From AC-50 sp035640455 (GTDB taxonomy: Bacteria; Actinomycetota; Thermoleophilia; Gaiellales; Gaiellaceae), in the NCBI GenBank assembly GCA_035640455.1, contig DASQWB010000046.1:1-7671 (forward strand): 7,671 bases of DNA. The letters are read 5' to 3'. A program made the position numbers and the translations under genes. This document shows positions 1 through 4,685 of the stretch, one piece after another. Under the pieces are notes generated by a model. That model did not search any database. It was given only the letters and a program-made list of their open reading frames with translations, and was not told the origin of the DNA. Numbering within the stretch: position 1 is the first letter of the stretch; the number at the start of each line of letters is the position of its first letter.

Positions 1-133
1 TCTCCTCCGTCGACTCGACGCCGATCGAGTCGAAGCGCTTCTTGATCGTGCCGTCGCTCTCGTCGGCGGCGAGGATTCCCTTGTGCTCGGCGACCAGCGC
101 GCGGGCGGTCGACTCGAGGTCCTGTGCAGCCAT
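1..133 (-). CDS. Class I fructose-bisphosphate aldolase, N-terminal part (runs off left edge)
   Basis: This is the first 44 codons of a minus-strand gene. The ATG is at 133-131, and a clear GGAGG lies 6 bases upstream. The translation has LESTARALVAEHKGILAADE around residues 6-25, followed by a TIKKRF segment and an IGVESTEE segment. This is the diagnostic N-terminus of class I (Schiff-base) fructose-1,6-bisphosphate aldolases, which cleave fructose-1,6-bisphosphate into dihydroxyacetone phosphate and glyceraldehyde-3-phosphate in the cytoplasm. The D in the AADES segment belongs to the conserved active-site region of the family. The Schiff-base lysine and the rest of the barrel lie outside the window. 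The gene is divergent from the histidine kinase. The family call is firm although only the N-terminus is visible; nothing here shows whether the gene is intact beyond the edge. Confidence 0.9.
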   Translation of the reverse strand, partial: MAAQDLESTARALVAEHKGILAADESDGTIKKRFDSIGVESTEE

Positions 134-139
134 TCCCAC

Positions 140-144
140 CCTCC
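140..144 (-). promoter_or_regulatory. Shine-Dalgarno site of the aldolase gene
   Basis: GGAGG on the minus strand sits 6 bases before the ATG at 133. It is the only textbook Shine-Dalgarno sequence I found at a gene start in this window, and it fixes the aldolase start. Confidence 0.75.
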
Positions 145-166
145 AGAAGCTCGCGTGTTCGGCACG

Positions 167-172
167 ATTATC
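167..172 (-). promoter_or_regulatory. Candidate -10 element for the aldolase gene
   Basis: Read on the minus strand, this is GATAAT, one mismatch from TATAAT, about 34 bases before the aldolase ATG. No good TTGACA-like -35 lies 16-18 bases upstream. A GGAAC lies further upstream on the same strand, with a CGT just past the -10, so an ECF-type promoter (GGAAC, about 19 bases, CGT) is an alternative reading. In a GC-rich spacer the AT-rich hexamer stands out, but this is pattern matching only. Confidence 0.35.
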
Positions 173-219
173 CCGGATCCGTCACGTTCCCGAGCGCGCT
201 CCGACTTCTGGCGCTTCGT

Positions 220-248
220 TTGGAGGGCGAGCCGACTCGACAGATAAT
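220..248 (+). promoter_or_regulatory. Candidate sigma-70-type promoter toward the histidine kinase
   Basis: TTGGAG (220-225) and GATAAT (243-248) are separated by 17 bases. The -10 matches consensus at five of six positions and the -35 at three of six. A start just downstream would give a leader of roughly 180 bases before the kinase. That leader holds an 11-codon frame (GTG at 401, TGA at 434-436) whose stop overlaps the alternative kinase ATG at 436. Confidence 0.3.
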
Positions 249-432
249 CCGACCCGTGCCGCCTGCCTACCGCTTTCTCGACCGGTGGATCGTCTCGGCC
301 CGATCGACCGTCAGCAAGCGGACGGGACTCGGGCGACGCTCGACTCCGCTGCGGCCTATCTCGTGTAGGGATCGGAGCATCGCAGGAGTCCTTTGAGGTA
401 GTGGAGCCGGCTGAGCAGGCACGAATGACAGC

Positions 433-1896
433 GTGATGAGCGAGCGACACGACGCGCGGACGGATGACCCAGCCGGGCTCGCCGAGGTGCTCGAGGCGGC
501 ACACGAGGCGTTCGTCGCCATCGACGAGCGGGGCGTCATCACGGCGTGGAACCGCGAGGCTGAGCGGACATTCGGCTGGGCGAGGCAGGTCGCCGTCGGC
601 TCGCTGCTGCGGGACCTGATCATCCCGCGCCGCTACCGCACGCGACACGAGGAAGGACTGCGTCGGTTCCTGGATACTGGAACGGGACCCTTGATCGACA
701 AGCGGATCGAGATCGCGGCTCTTCATCGCAACGGGCACGAGTTTCCGGTGGAGTTGACGATTACCGCTCTCCGTCAGCGCTCGGGCTGGAGCTTCAATGC
801 TTTCGTCCACGACATCACCGATCGCTACCGGGCGAACGAGTTCCAGGCCCGCCTCGCGACGATCGTGGAGCATTCGGCGGAAGCGATCGTCGCGAGGACG
901 CGCGACGGCCTCGTGACGGCCTGGAACCCGGCTGCTGAGGCCCTCTTCGGCTACACGGCCGACGAGATGGTCGGGCAGACGCTCGACGGGCTGCTTCCCG
1001 GCGATCGCCGCGGCGAGGTGGAGGAGCTCCTCGCGATCGTGCTTCGGGGCGAGCCGGTGCGGGATTTCGAGACGGTACGGGTCGCAAAGAACGGTCGCTT
1101 ACTCGACGTCTCCCTGACGATCTCGCCGATTCGCGACGACGCGGGTGAGGTCGTCGAGATCTCGATGATCGTTCGCGACGTCGGGGAGCGGAAGCGAGCC
1201 GAACGCGCGGTCGAGGTCGCGCGCGCGGAGGTCGAGCGGGCGCTTGCGATGAAGAGCGAGTTCGTGGCCATCGCCTCACACGAGCTGCGCACGCCGCTCA
1301 CGTCGATCAACGGCTTCGTGAAGACGATCCTGGAGCGCTGGGACTCGCTGCCGGACGGTGACAAGCGCCGCTACCTCTCGATCGTCGACCGGCAGGCCGA
1401 CCGGCTGCGCAGGCTCGTCGACGACGTGCTCCTGGTCGCGCGCGTCGACGAGCAGAAGATGACTGTGCAGGCAGCTCCGGTCGGCGTGGCCGAGGTGGCG
1501 CGGGCCGTCCTGGCCGAGCGCCGCGTCGAGATGTCGTTCGAGCTTGCCGCAGACGAAGCTGCCGTCGCGCGGGCGGACCCAGACCACGTCCACCAGATCC
1601 TCGTCAACTACGTGGAGAACGCGCTCGCCTACGGCTCGCCGCCGTACCGCGTCGAGATCGAGCGCGACGACGCGGCGGTCACCGTTCGGGTTCGCGACCG
1701 CGGCCCCGGCGTGCCGGACGCGTTCGCGCCGAGGCTCTTCGACACCTTCGCGCGCGCCGCGAGAGAGCCCCCGGGAACAGGCCTCGGCCTCGCGATCGTG
1801 AGGCGCCTTGCCGTGTCCGCAGGCGGCGATGCGTGGTACGAGCCGGACAGCCCGCGCGGCGCGTGCTTCTGCGTCTCGTTCCCCGTGGAGCGTTAG
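433..1896 (+). CDS. PAS-PAS sensor histidine kinase (soluble, orphan)
   Basis: This is a cytoplasmic two-component sensor kinase of about 487 residues that would autophosphorylate on a histidine and pass the phosphate to a response regulator. Two PAS domains come first, roughly residues 14-135 and 140-255. Both carry the ITAWN/VTAWN..AE..FG(W/Y) signature and end in a DITDR or DVGERK junction. An alpha-helical linker follows, then the HisKA H-box SHELRTPL with phospho-acceptor H283. The ATPase domain has an N-box (QILVNYVENA, N392/N396), G1 (DRGPGVP, 422-428), F-box (LFDTFARA) and G2 (GTGLGLAI, 448-455). All catalytic boxes are present, so it should be active. No membrane segment is visible, so the PAS domains probably sense an internal signal. 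Start is GTG 433 or ATG 436; neither has a good Shine-Dalgarno sequence. No response regulator lies within the window. The ligand and cofactor of the PAS domains cannot be read from sequence. Confidence 0.93.
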   Translation: MMSERHDARTDDPAGLAEVLEAAHEAFVAIDERGVITAWNREAERTFGWARQVAVGSLLRDLIIPRRYRTRHEEGLRRFLDTGTGPLIDKRIEIAALHRNGHEFPVELTITALRQRSGWSFNAFVHDITDRYRANEFQARLATIVEHSAEAIVARTRDGLVTAWNPAAEALFGYTADEMVGQTLDGLLPGDRRGEVEELLAIVLRGEPVRDFETVRVAKNGRLLDVSLTISPIRDDAGEVVEISMIVRDVGERKRAERAVEVARAEVERALAMKSEFVAIASHELRTPLTSINGFVKTILERWDSLPDGDKRRYLSIVDRQADRLRRLVDDVLLVARVDEQKMTVQAAPVGVAEVARAVLAERRVEMSFELAADEAAVARADPDHVHQILVNYVENALAYGSPPYRVEIERDDAAVTVRVRDRGPGVPDAFAPRLFDTFARAAREPPGTGLGLAIVRRLAVSAGGDAWYEPDSPRGACFCVSFPVER

Positions 1897-1900
1897 GGAC

Positions 1901-1913
1901 GGCCGAAAAGGCC
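1901..1913. terminator. Small hairpin between convergent stops
   Basis: GGCC-GAAAA-GGCC lies in the 22-base gap between the kinase stop (1896) and the stop of the minus-strand gene (1919). The stem is only 4 bp and no T-run follows on either strand. It may be a weak bidirectional terminator element; intrinsic termination is not proven. Confidence 0.3.
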
Positions 1914-1918
1914 TCGCG

Positions 1919-2449
1919 TCAGCCGTCGTCCTCCTCGGCCGCGCCCTCGACGCCGCTCATCAGCAGGCGCAGCCGGCGCAGCTCCTCTGCCGAGGCCAGG
2001 ACGATCGTGCCAGAGCTGATCGCCCAGGCCGGATGGATCTCGCGCCAACCGTGCGAGGTGTCGTCGACGAGCGGCCCGACGACGCTGATGCGCGAGCCCA
2101 CGCGCGGGATCGGAACCCGCGCCCGGTCGGTCGGGACGATCTCGAGGAGGAGGTTGCCGCGGAGACGGTCGTTGCCGCGCGAGAGGAGGCCGCTCTGCCC
2201 CTCGTCGAGCCGCAGCTCGACGTGGACGTCGCCGTCGTAAGCCTCGAACTTCACCACCTCGACCGTTCCTGACGCGACGCGGCAGCGGCTGCGCACGATC
2301 AGGCGCGACGGGTGGTAGACGCCGACGAGCGGATCGCCCGAGCGGCAGTACGGAGAGGGCGGCGACGCGCGCGGGCGGATCGCAACCCGGTAGCCGCCGA
2401 CGAGCGCGACGGCGAGGAGCGCACCGAGGACGAGGGTGCGGGACGTCAC
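1919..2449 (-). CDS. Small exported/membrane-anchored protein, possibly OB-fold-like
   Basis: I do not recognise a named family with certainty. From the GTG at 2449 the protein is 176 residues. It has a short basic N-terminus and a hydrophobic stretch at residues 5-20 (LVLGALLAVALVGG), which is a signal peptide or single anchor. Two cysteines (C35, C56) could form a disulfide outside the membrane. The body has alternating hydrophobic strands (SGTVEVVKFEAYDGDVHVEL; later SRISVVGPLVDD) and then HGWREIHPAW at 133-142. As I recall it, a similar HGW-EIHP ending occurs in small OB-fold-like proteins of Actinobacteria. The tail is acidic. The frame stays open upstream to 2740, with another GTG at 2494 that would add 15 basic residues. 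I prefer 2449 because the hydrophobic segment then starts at the N-terminus, but neither start has a Shine-Dalgarno sequence. It is convergent with the kinase and divergent from the MshEN gene. Function unknown. Confidence 0.7.
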   Translation of the reverse strand: MTSRTLVLGALLAVALVGGYRVAIRPRASPPSPYCRSGDPLVGVYHPSRLIVRSRCRVASGTVEVVKFEAYDGDVHVELRLDEGQSGLLSRGNDRLRGNLLLEIVPTDRARVPIPRVGSRISVVGPLVDDTSHGWREIHPAWAISSGTIVLASAEELRRLRLLMSGVEGAAEEDDG

Positions 2450-2613
2450 CGGACGATCGTGCCGGGCGCGGGTGCCCCGTCTCGGCCGGTTCACGAAAAG
2501 TGCGCAGTTTGGTTCCTCTTTCGACACAGTCGGATCGTCGAAGCCCTCGCAGCGTCGTACACTCGTGCGGCAGGCGCCGGACGTCCCTTGCGGGTATCGC
2601 CTTACGGCCGGCG

Positions 2614-2622
2614 TTATCCACA
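2614..2622 (+). promoter_or_regulatory. DnaA-box-like nonamer TTATCCACA
   Basis: This is an exact match to the classical high-affinity DnaA box TTATCCACA, about 84 bases upstream of the MshEN start. I see no second convincing box nearby and no dnaA, dnaN or AT-rich unwinding region, so it is not evidence for an origin. If used, it would be a regulatory or titration site; a single 9-mer can also occur by chance. Confidence 0.35.
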
Positions 2623-2640
2623 GCTTCCACAGGCAGGTGT

Positions 2641-2662
2641 GGGACCGGACGAATGCGGTCCC
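2641..2662 (+). promoter_or_regulatory. Hairpin in the MshEN gene leader
   Basis: GGGACCG (2641-2647) and CGGTCCC (2656-2662) form a perfect 7-bp stem around an 8-base loop. A second stem of four C and four G (2674-2677, 2683-2686) follows, and its G-run is the only Shine-Dalgarno-like purine stretch near the ATG at 2706. Folding could therefore affect initiation. This is inferred from complementarity alone. Confidence 0.35.
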
Positions 2663-2705
2663 GTGGCCGTGTGCCCCTTTGCGGGGATGAGCAGCGGCCG
2701 CATCC

Positions 2706-3209
2706 ATGCCGATCCTTGCCGACAGCGTGGCAATCGACACGCATTCCGCCGCATCCGAGCTGCCGCCGCCCTCACTCCTCGCCGGCCGGCCGCTGCTCGG
2801 CTCGATCCTGCTCGAGCGGGGCCTCCTCGCGCCCGACCGCCTCGTCGAGGCGTTGGCCGAGGGCCAGGCGACGCAGCGACGGCTCGGCGACGTCCTCCTC
2901 GGCCATGCCTGGATCTACGAGCAGGAGCTCGCGCGCGCGCTCGCCCACCAGTACGGCCTCGAGTACGTCGACCTCCACACGGCGTGCCGGAACCCGAGGG
3001 ACGCGGCGCTCCTCGACCCGGAGGTCGGCCAGCGCTGCCGCGCCCTGCCCATGTGTTTCAACGGCGACGAGCTCGTCGTCGCCGTCGCCGACCCCGCACC
3101 CGTGGTCGTCGAGGAGCTGCAGGCCCGGCTGCCGTACACGCTTCGCCTCGTCGTCACCGAGCCCTCGCTCGTCCAGAGCGCCTGGGACGACCTTCTCCAT
3201 GGCCGGTAG
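2706..3209 (+). CDS. Stand-alone MshEN (GspE/PilB N-terminal) domain protein
   Basis: This 167-residue protein consists almost wholly of one MshEN domain, the module at the N-terminus of type II secretion/type IV pilus ATPases (GspE, PilB, MshE), where it can bind cyclic di-GMP. The family half-site motif is RLGxxhhxxGhhxxxxLxxxLxxQ, used twice with a 5-residue spacer. The second copy, at residues 59-82, fits well: RLGDVLL, then L75, L79 and Q82, with A68 in place of Gly. The first copy, at 30-53, keeps the hydrophobic pattern and G32/G39. It has L30 where Arg is usual and G53 where Gln is usual, although Q54 is adjacent. The domain continues with YVDL (87-90) and an ELVVAVADP strand. No ATPase, Walker motif, kinase or glycosyltransferase domain follows. 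The roughly 25 N-terminal residues look disordered. It likely acts in the cytoplasm as a sensor or adaptor; its partner is unknown. ATG 2706 is the first usable start. A 42-base gap separates it from the next gene. Confidence 0.82.
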   Translation: MPILADSVAIDTHSAASELPPPSLLAGRPLLGSILLERGLLAPDRLVEALAEGQATQRRLGDVLLGHAWIYEQELARALAHQYGLEYVDLHTACRNPRDAALLDPEVGQRCRALPMCFNGDELVVAVADPAPVVVEELQARLPYTLRLVVTEPSLVQSAWDDLLHGR

Positions 3210-3251
3210 GGGATCCATCCGTCACGGCGACTACGGTCTACGCGAGCCCGA

Positions 3252-3794
3252 GTGATGAGACGCGTTAGAGCGGTCGTGCTTCGACGCCTCGCCGCAGGAG
3301 GGCTCGTCGCGCTCGCCATGGTGGCGCTCGCCGCGATCGGCTACGCGAGCGGCCGCGGGCTGCTGGGCTTGAGCTACGGCTACGGGTACGAGTACTGCAC
3401 CACGCCGGGGCAGTACCAGTACTGCTCGACGTCGACGACGACTAACGCGACAACCACCACCACGGCCACGACGACCTCGAGCACGACGACGACGCACCCG
3501 ACCTCGACCTCCTCGTCCTCCTCCTCGACGACGTCCACGACGGCCTCGACGACGACCACGACCGGCTCCACGTCTTCCTCGTCCACGTCGACGGGGACGA
3601 CCACGACGACCCCGACGAGCTCGACGACCACCACCCGCTCGACGACGACCGGCCGCACGACGACGCATCGCACGACCACGACCGGTCACAAGAAGAAAAA
3701 GAAGAAGAAGCATCCGCATAAGCGGAAGACCGGAGCGGGCACTCGCGGCGCCGGCATGCGGATCACGCGGGGCCGCCCGAACCTCACCGGCTAG
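3252..3794 (+). CDS. Exported Thr/Ser-rich stalk protein with Lys-rich tail
   Basis: This 180-residue protein has four visible parts. A basic start (RRVR, RR) precedes a hydrophobic segment at about residues 13-31, which is a signal peptide or anchor. A Tyr/Gly section carries two cysteines spaced as YEYC (C49) and YQYC (C58). Residues 59-144 are almost only Thr and Ser, a mucin-like, extended, potentially O-glycosylated region. A tail has seven consecutive lysines (147-153) and then HPHKRK. No catalytic domain is seen. Low-complexity proteins of this layout occur as wall-spanning or surface proteins in Actinobacteria. The start is GTG 3252, with ATG at 3255 as alternative; neither has a Shine-Dalgarno sequence. 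The L,D-transpeptidase begins 2 bases after its stop, so the two are almost surely co-transcribed. The lysine run could contact anionic wall polymers or offer amines for cross-linking; both ideas are inference. Antisense Arg- or Val-rich frames over this region are artefacts of composition. Confidence 0.75.
   Translation: MMRRVRAVVLRRLAAGGLVALAMVALAAIGYASGRGLLGLSYGYGYEYCTTPGQYQYCSTSTTTNATTTTTATTTSSTTTTHPTSTSSSSSSTTSTTASTTTTTGSTSSSSTSTGTTTTTPTSSTTTTRSTTTGRTTTHRTTTTGHKKKKKKKHPHKRKTGAGTRGAGMRITRGRPNLTG
3426..3685 (+). repeat. Low-complexity ACG/ACC/TCG trinucleotide tract
   Basis: This imperfect codon-scale repeat of ACG, ACC, TCG and related triplets encodes the Thr/Ser-rich segment of the stalk protein. 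Mixed synonymous codons show it is not a pure microsatellite, but it could still expand or contract in frame by slippage or recombination. A purine-only AAG/AAA run (3690-3710, seven Lys codons) lies just downstream. Confidence 0.7.
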
Positions 3795-3796
3795 AC

Positions 3797-4510
3797 GTGC
3801 GGCTCGCGACGTCCGCGGTCGGCTGCGCCGCCGTCGTCACGGCCGGCGTCGTCACCGCGATCGCCGCCGCTCACACGCAGCCGGGCTCCGTCCCGAGCGC
3901 GCCGCGGAGCGCCTTCGTCGCCTACGCGCGCGGCTCGCACGTGTCGGTCTACGGCTCGGAGAACTCGGGCCGCGTACGGCAGACGCTGTCGAGCCCGACA
4001 CGCGACGGCGCCGTGCTCTCCTTCCTCGTCCGCTCGCTGCACGCGCGCCGAGCGCTCGTCTACCTCCCGACTCGGCCGAACGGGTCGAGCGGCTGGATTC
4101 CGCGCTCGCAGGTACGGGTGTACGCCGACCCGTACCGCGTGAGGATCGACCTTCGCCGCCACGTGCTCACGGTCCGGCGCCTCGGCTCGGTCGTCGTCCG
4201 TGCTCCCGTCGGCGTGGGTCGCGCCGTGAGCCCGACGCCCTCCGGCACCTACTACATCGTCTCGCGCATCCGTCCCGTCGACGCCGGCACCGTGTACGGG
4301 GCGTTCGCCTTCGGTCTGTCGGCGCACTCGAACGTCTACGAGCGCTTCGGCTTCGGCGGCGACGGCCGGATCGGCCTCCACGGCACGAACGATCCGGCTG
4401 GAGTCGGCCACGACGTCAGCCATGGCTGCATCCGGATGGGGAACAGCGCGATCCTGAGGCTCTCCCGGCTGCTCCCGCTCGGCACGCCGGTCGCGATCAC
4501 CCGCTCGTAG
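3797..4510 (+). CDS. Exported L,D-transpeptidase (YkuD domain) with SH3-like region
   Basis: This 237-residue enzyme would act outside the membrane on peptidoglycan, forming 3-3 cross-links or attaching partners to diaminopimelate through a cysteine acyl-enzyme. An N-terminal hydrophobic segment (about residues 5-25, ending in AIAAA) is a signal peptide or anchor. Residues about 40-110 resemble a bacterial SH3-like domain (ALVYLPTRPNGSSGWI). The YkuD domain runs from about 113 to the end. It has the conserved H195 in LHGTN and the catalytic motif SHGCIRM with C211, plus the GVG and TPSGTYYI segments typical of the fold. All key residues are present, so it should be active. GTG 3797 starts 2 bases after the stalk-protein stop, with no Shine-Dalgarno sequence, implying translational coupling. 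The context suggests a wall-remodelling or wall-anchoring role linked to that neighbour. Which reaction it favours cannot be told from sequence. Confidence 0.92.
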   Translation: MRLATSAVGCAAVVTAGVVTAIAAAHTQPGSVPSAPRSAFVAYARGSHVSVYGSENSGRVRQTLSSPTRDGAVLSFLVRSLHARRALVYLPTRPNGSSGWIPRSQVRVYADPYRVRIDLRRHVLTVRRLGSVVVRAPVGVGRAVSPTPSGTYYIVSRIRPVDAGTVYGAFAFGLSAHSNVYERFGFGGDGRIGLHGTNDPAGVGHDVSHGCIRMGNSAILRLSRLLPLGTPVAITRS

Positions 4511-4532
4511 CCCGACAGACTCTTCGCGCCGG

Positions 4533-4538
4533 TATCGT
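4533..4538 (+). promoter_or_regulatory. Candidate -10 of the tRNA gene
   Basis: TATCGT lies 9 bases before the mature tRNA 5' end. A CCGACA at 4512-4517 could serve as -35 but with only 15 bases between, which is short. The tRNA could instead be read through from the L,D-transpeptidase gene, which ends 37 bases upstream. Confidence 0.25.
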
Positions 4539-4547
4539 GTGCCGCAC

Positions 4548-4620
4548 GCGGACGTAGCTCAGTTGGTAGAGCATCAGCTTCCCAAGCTGAGGGTCGCGGG
4601 TTCGATCCCCGTCGTCCGCT
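4548..4620 (+). tRNA. tRNA-Gly (anticodon CCC)
   Basis: A complete 73-base cloverleaf can be folded. The acceptor stem is GCGGACG/CGTCCGC (4548-4554 with 4613-4619). The D arm is GCTC-loop-GAGC. The anticodon stem TCAGC/GCTGA carries loop TTCCCAA (4579-4585) with anticodon CCC at 4581-4583. The variable loop has five bases. The T arm GCGGG/CCCGT has loop TTCGATC. The discriminator is U, as expected for bacterial tRNA-Gly, and the 3' CCA is not encoded. It reads GGG glycine codons. It follows the L,D-transpeptidase gene and precedes an AT-richer gene, the usual setting for integration of foreign DNA. Confidence 0.95.
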
Positions 4621-4628
4621 CTCGAGGA

Positions 4629-4647
4629 AGCCCCGCTTGTCGGGGCT
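4629..4647 (+). terminator. Hairpin downstream of tRNA-Gly
   Basis: AGCCCCG (4629-4635) and CGGGGCT (4641-4647) form a perfect 7-bp GC-rich stem with loop CTTGT, 8 bases after the tRNA end. No T-run follows, so it is either a U-less terminator common in high-GC actinobacteria or a processing/stability structure. Confidence 0.6.
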
Positions 4648-4685
4648 CTGCGATGGCCCAAAGGGTGGTCTAGTAGCGTGGCGGT

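Larger units (their letters stand above)
134..432. other. Divergent intergenic region between aldolase and histidine kinase
   Basis: This 299-base spacer separates two divergently transcribed genes. Open frames crossing it on the plus strand have no recognisable protein character and overlap the aldolase in antisense, so I do not call them. It contains candidate promoters for both directions (GATAAT hexamers at 167-172 on minus and 243-248 on plus). No RNA gene, repeat or convincing riboswitch was seen. Confidence 0.5.
2450..2705. other. Divergent spacer with DnaA-box-like site and inverted repeats
   Basis: This spacer separates the small exported protein (minus) from the MshEN gene (plus). 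Open frames through it on both strands give Arg/Ser-rich or patternless translations and are not called. Its right half (2598-2686) is dense in short inverted repeats: CGCC/GGCG (2598-2601 with 2610-2613), CCACA/TGTGG (2627-2631 with 2638-2642), GGGACCG/CGGTCCC (2641-2647 with 2656-2662) and CCCC/GGGG (2674-2677 with 2683-2686). The second and third overlap by two bases, so they could be alternative folds. No match to a riboswitch consensus known to me (c-di-GMP-I, ydaO) was seen by eye. Confidence 0.5.

Noticed and set aside
2598..2690. Chromosome or plasmid replication origin at the DnaA box
   Set aside because: There is only one convincing box, no AT-rich unwinding stretch and no replication gene.
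1893..2744. Second minus-strand frame (283 codons) over the small exported protein
   Set aside because: Its translation is Arg/Pro-rich. The frame ending at 1919 has the hydrophobic N-terminus, beta-strand pattern and HGW-EIHP motif.
2312..3268. Plus-strand open frame of 318 codons overlapping the MshEN gene
   Set aside because: Its translation is Arg/Pro/Ala-rich without motifs and it overlaps well-supported genes in other frames; the length comes from high GC.
3426..3710. CRISPR or tandem-repeat array
   Set aside because: The repetition is codon-level low complexity inside one reading frame, with no fixed repeat unit and no spacers.
3231..3719. Minus-strand Arg/Gly-rich frame, and a Val-rich frame at 3380-3679, opposite the Thr/Ser region
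   Set aside because: Both are complements of the ACG/ACC/TCG repeat. The plus-strand reading has a signal segment, a Tyr/Cys section and good spacing to the next gene.
4600..4620. Attachment-site duplication from tRNA-targeted integration
   Set aside because: I found no second copy of the tRNA 3' end in the window and no integrase, so the island idea rests only on composition and position.
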